Part shown: positions 52,001-64,000 of the stretch, in pieces
Numbering within the stretch: position 1 is the first letter of the stretch
Layout of the letters: each line of letters begins with the position of its first letter
Assembly: GCA_013397795.1 (NCBI GenBank)
Contig: VZTJ01003242.1
Span: forward strand, 581,479 to 645,478
Origin: Orthonyx spaldingii
Lineage: Eukaryota > Chordata > Aves > Passeriformes > Orthonychidae
Length of the DNA: 64,000 nucleotides
Reading direction: 5' to 3'
Position numbers and translations under genes: made by a program
Notes under the pieces: model-generated
What the model saw: the letters and a program-made list of their open reading frames with translations, nothing else
What the model was told of the DNA's origin: nothing
The model's database searches: none

Positions 52001-54452
52001 CGTAAAATTTAAGCAAAATTATTCCAATAGGAAAAACAATTTTTTACAATTATTCTACTTTTCATCAAAAGGTGGAATTGACATGTATTTGAACAATTTT
52101 ATTTTAAAAAGATAAATTTACATCAATAGAAGCAATGTCTAAAAAGAAACTCATTAGAAGCAACAAACACATTCTTTATTGTAATAGTTTTATTTTATCA
52201 CTGCATAATTTGAGATTTTCGATACAGACTGCTAGACAATGAAGTCTGAGGGATGAAAATGTAATAATGTATCTTTGCAAGATGACGGGTCCTTCTTTCT
52301 ATTTCAAGTAATTTTGTTCAGTTTTACTAGGTGGATCTTCATGAAACATGAATTTAATGTTCAGTAGGACTCAAATAGTCATGGAGGATCGTTTTGAAGA
52401 GATATTATATCTCAGAACTAGGATTTTCAAAACCCTGAGAAACCAGATACTCCAGATGTTAGGTGAGAGGCAGATTACAGCTCCTGAACGTACATGCAAA
52501 TTTCAGGGTATTTCTGGCCTCTGAAACACACTCTAATGCTTTGGAATGTCTGAAATCATAACAGAACTGTACTCAAAGCAGCTCAGAAATATCTGGTCTC
52601 ACTCAATATACAGGTGTGGCACTAAAGTGAATTAGAGAGTAAAATGGACATTTCTTCTGCAATGTCAATGCTTTAAGTGCAAACACAAGAAACCAGAAAA
52701 AAACCTCCAGTTTGTACTCCAAGTTATGAATGTTAATAGTTGTCAAACTTTCAAGATGTATGAGTCATTACATGATATTATTTATCCTGGCCCACAGAGC
52801 TATAGTTGCTTTATGGAGACAGAGGAAGCTATTTAGAAGTTCTGATAATTTCTTGGTTCCTAATTTACCTGCAGAGGTGTCCCTCATCTCTTAAGAATGT
52901 AAGGCTAAGAATCTGCAGTCTGTTTTGAAATAGATTTGACATGTTTCCAGAAGAATGCCCGTAATCAGTGACTTCAAAATACCAAAAATTCAGATTAACT
53001 TTCTACAATGCCTACATTTTTTGAAAATCCTATCCCTGAGTCATCTGCTTGACTAGAATATATGAAGAGATATGTGTTTTTCAGTAGTGTTGTTTCTTAC
53101 AGAAGACGAAATAATTATATTCCCCTAAAACTGCAATTGATGTTTCTTGTTTGCTCAACCTTAAGGCTGCTTTAAAGCTTCCCACTTAGGTAACATGGAA
53201 GAATTCAGTGACTGAATGCAAAACAAAATGGTGGGAAGCAAAGATCAGAAAACTGTCATGATTTCTTTTTTTCTTAGAGAAATATCAATTTCTTTTAATG
53301 TTTTGAAAGACCGTCAAGCTGGTATTTTAGTAGCTGATTCATCCACTGAATCCTGGCTTTAAAATTTCTTCTGCCACAACAGCCTGAAAAATCCTCATTA
53401 ACACTGCTGCAACAGATCATCATACCAGGTGGTACCACTAAACAATTAAGTTCTCATTCAAACACTCTTATTTATAATTTATTTCATTAAATTAAAATTT
53501 TTCTTGCCAATTATGCAAACAATAGCCATTTCCACTGATGTTCTATTTTGGAAACTAAAAAATATGTGCAACCATTACACAACTGAGCATTTACAAATAC
53601 GCAGAAATATAAATATAAAGAGGCATTAACAGCAGAAAACACAATGTATAATAAATAGAGCATGTAAGTATTTAATGAGTAAAGTCTTGCTGTGATTTAG
53701 TCACTAAGTACATTACTGAGTAAAAGAGATATTTCTTCTGCCGCGCAAATATTTTATGCGCAAACAAAAGGCGTCAGAAACCAGAAATCTAATCTTCATT
53801 CAAATCAAGAAACCTGGTCTTACACTTAGGTTCAAATATTTCACCAAAGCTATAAATTTTCTGCCATTTAGGGTTATTGTTGCAGTTGACAAATAATTGC
53901 TACTAAACATAAGGTCTACATGCAGGGTGAGAAGGGACTGTGTCTTTATTTCAGTATCCCATATCTGCTCAAACACATCTTTTAAAGGTTTCTATGAAAG
54001 CAGTGTTCATAAAGCAAGAGTGCTAGCATATTCTTACTACTTGGTTAGTGTTTAGAGACTGGAAAGTACAAAAAGCAGGCTATTAGGAAATATCCAAATT
54101 TTCTAGTTCAATAAGGAACTCAGGGCTATATAGTGAAATGGATTTTTGCAGAAATTTAGATTTATCTACAATGGAGACATCTTTGCTTAGAGCACAGTGT
54201 CCAAATGTGCTTATAATCCATACAGAGAACTGTAAGCATGACACATCTAACCCGTTCTAGACATCAGCTTTTGGGTAAAACATTTCTCTCTAGAAACGTC
54301 CGCTTTTCCCCCCAGCTACCATAAGAGGCTGTATAGAGAGTTCAGATGTAATCATATGATGGAAAAATCTCCACAAAGCTTTGGGTATGAGGAAAGACAG
54401 AATTTTTAGAATGGGAAGAGGGAGTATAGAAACATTTGCGTCTACAAGAGCA

Positions 54453-54672
54453 ATGAAATTGGTGAAGGGTCTGGAGCACAAAGCTTACAAGGAGCACCTG
54501 AGGGAGCTGGGATTGTTTAGTCTGGAGAAGAAGCTCAGGAGAGACCTTATCGGTCTCTACAACTGAGATAGGAGATAGCAACCAGGTGGGGGTTGGTCTC
54601 TTCTTCCAAGCAGCAAGTGATAGGACAAGAAGAAACAGCCTCCAGTCGCACCAGGGGATGTTTCAACTGGAT
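54453..54672 (+). mobile_element. CR1 LINE 3' region, host element, left part
   Basis: The segment from about GGTGAAGGGTCTGGAGCAC through GGAGAAGAAGCTCAGGAGAG to CAGGGGATGTTTCAACTGGA follows the conserved avian CR1 3' region (end of ORF2 and 3' UTR) on the plus strand. It stops abruptly at about 54672 and resumes at 55051, interrupted by a second CR1. The 5' end is truncated, as is usual for CR1. Short open frames here are remnants of the LINE, not host genes. Confidence 0.85.
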
Positions 54673-55050
54673 GCCAATGGCATGCTGGCTTGTATCAGAT
54701 ATAGTGTGGTCAGGACTCAGGAAGTTTTTTCCTCTGTAGTGGGCACTGGTGCAGTTGCAGTTCGAGTCCTGTGTCCAGTTATGAGTCCCTCACTTCACAA
54801 AAGACATTGAGGTTTTGGAGCGTGTCCAGTGAAAGACAAGGAAACTGATGAAAGGACTAGAGATCAGGAGGAATTTCTTGGTTGATAAACATTGGAACGG
54901 ACTGCCCAAGGATGTAGTGGAGTCACCACTCCTGGAATTAGTCAAGAAATGACTGGATGTTAGTGTTATTGTCTAGCTGACAAAGTGGTGATGGATCAAA
55001 AGTTGAACTTGATGATCTTGGAGGTCTTTTCCAACCTAAATGATTCTGTG
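54673..55050 (+). mobile_element. Second CR1 inserted inside the first
   Basis: The sequence restarts at a more upstream CR1 position (GGCATGCTGGCTTGTATCAG), runs through a GTCCAGTTATGAGTCC-type block and jumps to GGAGGAATTTCTTGGTTGAT. It finishes with its own CR1 3' end (GATCTTGGAGGTCTTTTCC then AATGATTCTGTGA) near 55050. The jump near 54865 implies an internal deletion of a few hundred bases relative to the family. It is in the same orientation as its host. Confidence 0.75.
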
Positions 55051-55271
55051 ATATTAGGGAAAATATCTTTACCAAAAAGCTTATCAAGCAGTGGAACAGA
55101 CTTTTCAGGAAAGTGGTGGAGTCACCATACCTGGAGGTATTTAAAATATGTGTAGATGTTATGCTTAGGGACATGGTACAGGGGTGGAGTTGGCAGTGCT
55201 GGGTTGACAGTTAGACTCAATCATCTCAAAGGTCTTTTCTAATATAAACGAGTCTCTGATTCTATGATTCT
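55051..55271 (+). mobile_element. CR1 host element, right part with 3' terminus
   Basis: ATATTAGGGAAAATATCTTT resumes the host CR1 just where 54672 broke off. It continues through AGTGGTGGAGTCACCATACC to a 3' end with GATTCTATGATTCTAC, the short tandem tail typical of CR1 and without poly(A). The two 3' termini, 220 bp apart, show that two CR1 copies are present. Confidence 0.85.
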
Positions 55272-58200
55272 ACATCAAAAGCAAAAAGGCAGAAGAGAGA
55301 GGTATTTTTGCTGCTGCGTAGCAGATGTGTGCCACAATCTTGTGGCAGCAACATGCCTGGTTTTCATGTTTTGCTGCCACCAGCTGTACTGCTGTTGGGA
55401 CCGAGTAACAGCCTTCACATGGGGCTTCCATCTCCTGTAGTAGGCACCACCACTCCCTCAAGGATCTCTAGGGTGATAAATCACAGAGGGATACCCTGAC
55501 GTTTCACAATGGGAACCAATGAGCATTTGACAACAGCGCCAAAGGATATTTGCTTTGTTAAGGTGTCTGCTATGAGCATGGGTCTGTGGCTGCGCTTGCT
55601 GTTGAGCCAACAGCATGTGTTCAGCAGAAGGTAGCACAATCTACCTGGCTCATAGATATTTTTCTGTGAGAAAAAATATCCTGGAAGACAGATTCCAAAG
55701 TTAGCATGGGTGGATATTTCTACTTGTCATTAGAAACAATGCACCTGTATACAATGAATAATATCTGTATCAACTAAAAATGTGTCAATATGAGCATATG
55801 CTAGAAATTTTTATGAAATCATCCTGCGAAGTTAAAAAAGTCCTCTATCAGGATTGTATGGCAGAGCACTCAAGAAGAACATGATATTCCTCCCGAACGA
55901 TGTAATTTCATATTTCTGGAAAGGTTCAATCTGTCAAAAATTTCTAGGATGTCACATAGGGTGAAGCCTCAATGAACCATTTGGTTTGTACTTCACATGT
56001 GCAGGTGGTTTCTGGCAATAATTTTTGGATGAGGTAAAGGAAGATCTGGAAAAAGATCCTTGCCAAGTGAAAATTGAGGAGTTATCTTTTTGCATATTGA
56101 ACCCACTTGCAACATGTGCACAATCCACCTTTCTCCTAGTGTTAGTTAAGGAAGTACTGGTTGTACTAGTGAGCCGGTGTTAGAAAGGATTTATCACCAG
56201 GGAGTTGTTGGAGGATTGGAGCAGCTGCGGGAAAAAAATCCCGTGACGACATTCAGTTTACTACAGAATCAGAGAAAACAATCCAACTCTTTTGAGAAAT
56301 ATGTCTTCTGAGAAAGTCAGCTGGAAGGAAAACTCTTCTGGGAAATACGTCATCAGATATCCTTGTAAAAAAAAGTGTTTGGGGGAGAACGAAATGCAAA
56401 GTAAAAATATATTTTTTACATAGACCTAAGAACAATGGACATATCGAAAAATACTTTAAAGTGAATAACCCTAGGAAGGCATATTCTTCTTAAGAAGGAA
56501 AGACAGGCAAAGCTGATAAAACATTGAGTGATATTATGCATCAAAACCCATGTGAGCTACATATTCAGCTATATGAACTTCAATTTTATGTTTTCATTTG
56601 CATCTCTTACGTGAATATTTCCCACTTGAAATTTGCTTTCTGGAAACACCAGTTATGTTTTTCTGTCTTCACAATAATGGCTATGCTTGATAAAATATCT
56701 TTAGAAATTTAACACTAAGTGAAACAAATCCATAAATTTTATGTAAATGTAGATTTTAAAAAAACTTGCACATGTGTCTGATTATATGTAAGCAATAGTC
56801 ATATAGAAAACAAAGTATGCCAGGCATTCTTTTAAAAATCAGAAAATTTTATTCAGAAAAAATATAGTTTTTGAGTTCTGGGTAAACTATTGAGACTACA
56901 GATCTCACTTTTGAAAAGAACTGTTGATATTCAACAACAACAGCTTCTAGAATCTCGTTTATTTTGAATACCTGGCCATATAAAAATAAATTAAGCAAAA
57001 AGAAAAGCCATAAACCTAAACCCCTACCAATTATGTATAAAGTTATTAACAAAATGCTGGCAGAATGCCTGATTTACACGACAACCCTGCAGACACCAGT
57101 GTCAATAATTGTATTTGAGTTTTAATGGCAGGTACTAACTCATAAATAGTTATGTCTATGCATGATATAAAACATTTATATACAGTTGCATTTGCAATCC
57201 ATACAGTCTGTTGCATCTCATTTTACATTACTGCTTCAATAAATACTTCTTTAAATATCACTGACATAAAATCTCTTGCCAATTTTGATATTGTGAATAA
57301 CTTTATTGTAAGTTTAGGGAGTTTACCAGGCATATAGAATTTACTGTAGACTTACAGTAGTATTGAACTTTTATTTAGGAAGAAACAAATGAAATAAAAT
57401 TGTATGTATAAATTTTCTTGTATTTCAATGGGACGGCAGGCGATGACAAGTATTATTTCCCACTACTATTGTGTCTAGGAGCTGTAGACAGATTGCCTGT
57501 TGTGCTTCGTGCTGTGTAAAGATACAACAAAATACACCCTACCTCCCAAGAAACAGATAACATCAGTAATACATAATACTAAAACTTTAAAGGGGAAACA
57601 GAAAGAAGAAATACATGGGATTCATAAAAAACATATTTCAACAGACCACCACATTATTGTAGATATGATTCCTGGTTTTTTTCATGCAGGCAAGTTTTCA
57701 TAGATTACATTGTCATTATGCTTTCAAGTAGTAACAGGGAGTTATGGAGACAACAGCAACTGAATAGACAAATCTTCTAATGGTCAAATGGCTCATTAAA
57801 AATATATTATGAAGGAATTGCACTACACTTGTATTCAAAAGCTTGCAGAAGCAATAGCATTGGCTTTTATATGACTCTTTTTTGCTGTAAGTTAAATTGA
57901 ATAATTACTAGAGTGTTGGTGATGCTGGATATTAATTCCTGTACATAGCTTAAAACTTTCATCTCTAGGTTTTTCACATAAATTAATTTGAGTAGTGATA
58001 ATTTTATCACCTTAACCACTTTTTTTTTTTTTCCTGACAAAGGGATTGTAATTATTACTATTTTTTTTAATGTAACAACCTTCTTCCCTGAAAAATATCT
58101 CTATATCTTTGCCAAAACCACCTGGAAAACCAAACAGCAGTGGAACTGATCCAAAACGTGAAATTTCAATTATAAGAAATAATTTAAAATACTGGATTTT

Positions 58201-61200
58201 TTTCAATTGACTGGGAATGTATACTTTTTCAGTCCAGAAAATGATTTAATACCCTCTTCCAGTGTCAGTCACACTGTTTTACAGAGAAAAAAAGTCATTT
58301 AGTGAAAATCAAAAATTTTACAGGAAAAAAATATTCAGTGATTGTTTGATATCTTTTAATTAAGAAGTAGTTTCTAATAAAGAAATGAGAAAAAAATCAC
58401 TGAAGCTGCTATTTTATAAGGAACAAAACATCAAAGAAAATCTTTGTTTCTGAAAAAACAAAAATTAATAAACCAAAACTTTTGCAAACGTTTCAAAAAT
58501 CTTTTTTATGTTTATGCTGGCATTAATATTTTAAGGAAAAAAAGATTAGCTTTAACACTATTCTGCCTTAACAGATGTACTTGCATGTCCTTTTACATTC
58601 AAGTAGCAGCACAAGAAGACTGGCCAACATGTACCTAAAAACTTGTGTACTGGTCCCCTCACGGGAATCCAAGTAGCATTGAAGTAACTCCAGGGACTCA
58701 GGGTGTAGGTGGGGGTAGAGGACATGGAAAGCAATGACTGATGCAAGCCCCAACCCCATCAGAAAGGATGGTATAACTCACAGCATCTACACCATTCTGC
58801 CACACACACCCTTCAGAGGCAAACATCTGCTGATAGGCTGATGTAGAATACTTCTACAATGTCTGTATGTGTGTTTAAGCATGTTAAATTCAGATAAGTC
58901 ATCTGATTTGGTGATTATCCCAAAATTCAAGTGGCCTTCATCTGACAGTATAGAAATTGACAGATGAGAGAAAGAGAAAAGGATTTATTTCTGTTCTTGT
59001 CACATCCTCCTTTGGATGGGACAAACCAATGCTGCCTTACAGGTAGGATATTCCAGGTAGGACAACTAGCCTCATGTCTTCATCTCCTGATTCTTACATT
59101 ACAGATGGCAAAATAGACTCTACCTTTTGTTAGGCTCTTTTAGGCTAATTACTGAGTAACTTGCATAGTGCAAAGACCAGTAGATTGAAGATCAGCCCTG
59201 CCGTGCCCAGCCTCATTTTATGCTTGCTCTCAGGATTTAGGAGGAGCTGGTGATCAAGTGGCACCACAAGAGCTCTGCATCACTGATAGACTGCCAGAAC
59301 CCAAACATCTCCCAATCATCCTGTTATTTGCTTAAAAAAATCCATGTCAATGTATACCAAACAATACCAGTTTCTATTACATTTTCATTTTGTGATAGGA
59401 TATATTATTTTATATTTAAGAGGAATTTTCACAGTATCCTGACTCAAACAAAAAATACACAAAAAGGAAAATAAAAGAATAAGTTGTAGGCAGAAAAACA
59501 ATATAAATTTTGAATTATTTCTACATTAGTTACTTCCTTCCTTCCTTTAATTGTTTTAATTTTTTTAATTGTTTTTTTGACTTCTGTTTTTCCAATGTTT
59601 GAAAAAAGTTTATATAAAGTTGTTGACCTAGTCCCCTGAAAAAATACTTTGTAGCCAAAAACTGTAGTACATTTGAATGCATGCATACACACATAAATAC
59701 ACACATACATAAATTTAGGTAATTTTACAGAATGTTACACATTTCATCCAGAGCAAATCCTGCATAAAATGGAAATTTCACTGGCAATTCTAGTCAAGTT
59801 CTTACAAAAGAACCTCTAGCACAAAAAAAGATCTGCCACAACAACTGCAAAGAATGTTTCTCAGGTTGAGAAAAATGGTCATGGATTTAGGAATGGAAAA
59901 AAAAAAGAGTAGGAATTATTTCAATTTGCCTTTATGACATGACTGTGTTCAGTACAGATTAAAATCAGAACCCGTACTAACAGTCACTTTGACAAAGCAG
60001 CTTGTGGTATCAGGAAATCTCTTCTCTTCTGATCCTTACCTATTGAAAGAATACACAGAATACACAGAGCTTTGGATTCAGTGTCAATTAGAGAGCAACT
60101 CTCTACAGTTTGCCCTGTAATAGATGTCAGGCAATGAAAGGTTACCAGCTGACTTTGGAAGAAAAGAGAATAATATGTTAATAGGAAAATGTGTTTAGTC
60201 CTATTCTACATTTAATGAGATTATTGTAATGTGGTTGCTTTCTCAGGCTGTAAGAATGCAGAATACCTAAGGAATATCTTCTTCCCAGAAACTTTTCTCT
60301 TCATAGAGGAAAAAATGCTGACTCTCCATAAAACACCATGTAACCACTTTAATAGTAGCACAACTGCCTTAGAGTTTCAGAGTTCTCCTAATAAAATTCT
60401 TTAGAAACCAATATTCTGCAGTGGTGCCATGCCACCTCTGTATTGTGCTGGAAAAGCCCTAGCCTGACATAAGAGAGAAAAGGAACCCAAGTAAAAAACC
60501 TTTGAAACTTTATAATTTCAAAGGAATGATTAAAAGTGCCTTTCTTTTTTTCTGTTTGTTTTTTTGAATGTGTGGAAATCAGCCATTGCCTCTCTAAATC
60601 ACATAATTTTTATTTAGTTTGTTCTTGAATCTCTTCTCTGACTTACTTCAATTATTTAATGATCCCTAAGGTACTTATAATGAATACATGACCATAATAA
60701 ACCGTAGGTAAAGGCTAACAGCTGAACTACATTAGATTAATATCCTTGGAATTCAAACACTGCTACATGAAAAATCAGAAATCAAATCCTATTCAAAACA
60801 ACAAGTGGATGATCTTGCATTTTTAAAGCTGCAAAATCCAAAGTCTCATCTTGCTCTTAGTCCCTTTACTGAGATCATTATCTTGTCTAATGGCCTGAAA
60901 TTGCTTTTAATATACTCAGTCCAGTTCCAGCAGTTATAAAACCCCAACTCTGCTAACACTGCACAAAATCAAAAAAGGCTGGTCCATAAAGAGTAAAATT
61001 TCAATTAAATCCCAAGAGTCAAGCCAAAGTGTATTTGGTAAGTTAGAAGGCCACCATAGGTAAGTATATACTGGCTTGCAAGAATGAAACTTAGTCAATA
61101 ATCTGTTTTCAGATTATTATGTCATGAACAAGAAAGGAAAATAGCTCTTACCTTAGATAATAAATAATAACTATCCTAATACCTACCCTAAAAAAAAAAA

Positions 61201-62403
61201 ACCAACTCCTAAAAGACATTGGTGTAAGTTCTGAATATTCCACCTACCAAAATAAATCATCTTTTTCTTGCTCATCTGTACAGTTGCATAAAGCTTGTTT
61301 TGCAATAATTGCTTCTTTTGGGTGTGAACCACAATTTACTACAACTGACTTTGCTAATAGAAGTTACTGCATGAAGGTAAATTAAGAACTGTTTATTTTG
61401 AAGCATAAAATGATGCATCATTTGAGCACAAAATCAGAATAAAACATCAATAGCCTGCTTTTGTATTACATGTCATCTGTTGATATGTGGGAAATTATGA
61501 AAGCAATAATGTAACCTTCAGTGTTCTTTGTTTTCCCTGAAGTTCTAAAAATAGTAAGAAGTATAAAGTAGAACCTTTGTTTCTCAAAGAAGTTTATGCA
61601 CCCTCACACATCACATTTACAAAATAAAAAAGTCAGCAAATGTTTCTACTGCCAGCAGTGTGTCAACACTGCACAACTGAACAGTTGCTGAGTAGATATT
61701 TTTCGTAACATGAAGGCAGATTGAAATGGTCACTCCGTGAAATTACTCAGTAGTAAATGATTGGAGCTACTCGTGGCTTCAAAACTTAGTGAAAGGAGTT
61801 GGCTGCAATCATGAAAGGACATCAGATGCTTTGCATATTTTGTCTTCTTTGTATGTAGTGTCTTGATTCTTTACATTATATTTAATGGTAAGCATTGCAA
61901 TTTATTTGTCTTTTGTCTGCTTTCCATGCAATATGTTGGGATATAAATTTTTCATGTTTTCTTGTTCAAGTGACTAAAAATAAAGGATTTTGAGTTTCAT
62001 CTAAGATTAGATATATGTTGATTTTGATTCTATTTGGAAAAATTCTGAAAGGCCTGCTGTTTAGCTATTTAATGACCTATGAACAAGTCTCTACAGCTGA
62101 ATTTCAATTTCTATGATGCAAATCAGTTGGTAGTTTCCATGATTCAGTGCTTAGCTTTCAAAGCACAAGTTTTAACACATCATGGGAGGCAAAGTGCTCA
62201 GGCTGTCACTAGCCTTGAGTCCATCAGCTTTGGCATTGGTAAAGAAAAAGTAACAGATTTTAGTTTAGCAAATTTATCTGGGTGTTTGCTTGTATTCATC
62301 AAGCTCAGAAGTTTTGCAAGAAGAAGAAATTAACAGGTACCTAGAATATTTTCAGTCTTAAATCCAGTGGTGATCAGAATTTGTAGTCATATGATATTAC
62401 ATC
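55272..62403. other. Unique AT-rich non-coding stretch
   Basis: No gene is recognised. T and A runs (58020-58032, 61189-61200) and a CATA-rich patch (59675-59713) are low complexity. Short splice-bounded open segments (for example near 57.55 and 60.05 kb, minus strand) are not above chance. Confidence 0.6.
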
Positions 62404-62595
62404 TTAGAATCATAGAATAGCTTCCTTTGAAAGGGACCTTAAAGGTCATCTATTTCCAATCTCCCTGCCACAGACAGGAAATGTTCCACTAGACCAGGTT
62501 ACTCAGAAACCCAAGCCTGGTCTTGAACACTTCATTTCAGTGCCTCACTATCCTTATAGTAAAGAATTTTTCCTGAGAACAAATCTTCGTGTGTT
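62404..62595 (-). mobile_element. CR1 LINE 3' end, minus strand
   Basis: TTAGAATCATAGAATAGCTT, then GGGACCTTAAAGGTCATCTA, CCACTAGACCAGGTTACTCA, CTGGTCTTGAACACTTC and CAGTGCCTCACTATCC, follow in order the reverse complement of an avian CR1 3' end. About 40 bp of the family sequence are missing between the AACACTTC and CAGTGCCTC blocks. The 5' (right-hand) limit is diffuse at about 62595. Confidence 0.88.
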
Positions 62596-64000
62596 TAAGT
62601 TCTTGAAGAAGTACCAACATGGTCAGGTTGATTTGCTAATCTTGCAACATGTGGTTTGCCCAATATTTTGAAATTTTGCTGAGTTCATCTGTCCAATTGC
62701 TTGATTCATCTTCTGCATTTAGTTTGTTGCACCATGAGTTTCTATAAGAGTCCTAATCTGAGTCACATTTTATTGAGGGTTTATATATGTAATAGATACC
62801 CCCTTTTAAAATACAGGTATCTAAAATACACCTAAAATACATTAGCATAACTTTATTGAAGTTCTCTAGATTTGCTGAAATCAGTGGAGAGGTATTCACT
62901 CTGTCTCTAGTTCCAGTCTGACAGCTTACACCTACTAGTCCCTACCAGTTATGGCCTCTGACCTGTAAAAGCAAATGTTCATCTTTCTCCTCAAACCCTA
63001 CTAAACTTTGTAATAACAGTATAACCTTTTATTTGGACTAGAAATGCCAGGGATTTTTTTTCCCAGATAAGAAATGCAGCTACTTACATTGGTATCTAGT
63101 GAATGAATACAACAACATTTCTCAAAATCAGAGCTCCTCCTGGGAGGAGGATCATTGCATATTTTTGTATGTAAGCTGTTCTGACTTGAGATGGAACCCT
63201 TGAAAGCTACAGCTGCAACTATGAAAATGCATGAGGAGTTTAGAGTCTTTGTGAGATTTTATTCATCTCTCTTTGACAAGACAGCAAGTTGTTTGTGAAA
63301 GACTTACATCAGATGCTTATGTTTATGCTATGCACTCCCATGGTAATAGGTTTCTCATTTCATTTCAAGGTTTAGAATTTTCTTTCCCTTTACAAACATC
63401 CTGAAATTTCTGTAGAAGAAAAGGTTCCTGTGGCTATTCTACTCACTGAAATAAAATTATGGACTTCTGGGAGCAGCTTGCCTTTTTCCCGAGGGATATC
63501 ATGGCAGGACAATTGCCGACAGTGAATTGTGGTTTCAATGGTAGAAGTGAGGCACAGTTGAGACAGAGACAGACATGAGAAGGAGGGTCGTTCCCCAAAG
63601 TCTTCCCCCACAGTCTCACAGTCTGATCAAGGAAAGAATAGAAATTGACATTCCTATAGAGAGAGAAAATATTACGTGAATATGCACTGTTGTATCTTAC
63701 AATCTAGAGATCCCAGAAGCCTGGAATCCCTTGAAGACATGAAAATGGTACAAGTTAAAATATTTTCATGCTTGCTTCTTCATGCCTAAAACTCTTGAAA
63801 ATCTCACTGTTTGAGCTGCATGCTGATCTACAAGTCCTAGCACGAAAGAGCACAAGTGACAACAACTGATCATAACAAAACGCAGAAGACAAGAAAGCCT
63901 AGGCAATCACCAATATCAGGTAATTATGAAATCAATAAGCAATTCAGTAAGTCTGAGAAAATACTCAACCTTTCAGAATAAAAGCCAGTGTCTGTACAAT
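62596..64000. other. Unique AT-rich non-coding stretch
   Basis: No repeat or gene is recognised. A minus-strand open frame at 63390-63611 has no convincing splice context. Confidence 0.65.

Larger units (their letters stand above)
27261..54452. other. Long, mostly unique AT-rich stretch
   Basis: No named gene. Small repeats and weak exon candidates inside it are listed separately. Most open frames are short and lie in all six frames at similar density. The region could be intergenic or a set of very long introns. I saw no interspersed repeat longer than 100 bp here. Confidence 0.6.

Noticed and set aside
54760..54769. GTTCGAGTCC, a match to a tRNA B-box
   Set aside because: No A-box, acceptor stem or anticodon arm at the right distance. 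It lies inside a CR1 copy where similar sequence is part of the LINE.

Overview
This window looks like an AT-rich, gene-poor stretch of a bird nuclear genome. The best evidence is its interspersed repeats. There are several avian-type CR1 LINE 3' ends, which carry the typical tail of short ATTCTATG-like repeats and no poly(A). There is also a solo LTR of the common avian ERVL type, flanked by a near-perfect 5-bp target duplication. No bacterial-style genes, operons, CRISPR arrays, rRNA genes or convincing tRNA genes are visible. The many short open frames are what AT-rich non-coding DNA gives by chance.

Layout. 1-8.4 kb is unique AT-rich sequence with A-rich and GT-rich low-complexity patches. 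8.4-9.85 kb is a GC-richer repeat island: an old minus-strand retroviral-type repeat interrupted by a younger plus-strand LTR that left an 8-bp target duplication. 9.85-17.6 kb is unique, with two splice-flanked open segments on the minus strand. 17.65-18.16 kb is a long polypyrimidine tract with a 284-bp assembly gap inside it. 18.2-21.3 kb is unique. 21.34-21.92 kb is the solo ERVL-type LTR. 21.9-54.4 kb is mostly unique. It holds small tandem duplications (14, 41, 61 and 10 bp units), hairpins, a CR1 scrap, poly(A) tracts and further weak exon candidates. 54.45-55.27 kb is a CR1 inserted into another CR1. 55.3-64 kb is unique apart from a minus-strand CR1 at 62.4 kb.

No gene can be named. 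A handful of minus-strand open segments have good acceptor and donor sites and, in places, matching splice phases (15.7 to 14.3 kb; 45.7 to 41.3 kb). They could be exons of a large, long-intron gene or a decayed copy of one, since two contain in-frame TGA codons. A spot check of the plus strand found similar short candidates, so these calls are kept at low confidence. I found no undescribed biological system. The most informative observations are the nested insertions with readable target sites, a tiny poly(A)-tailed insertion with a 6-bp target duplication (unusual in birds), and the perfect 61-bp tandem duplication.
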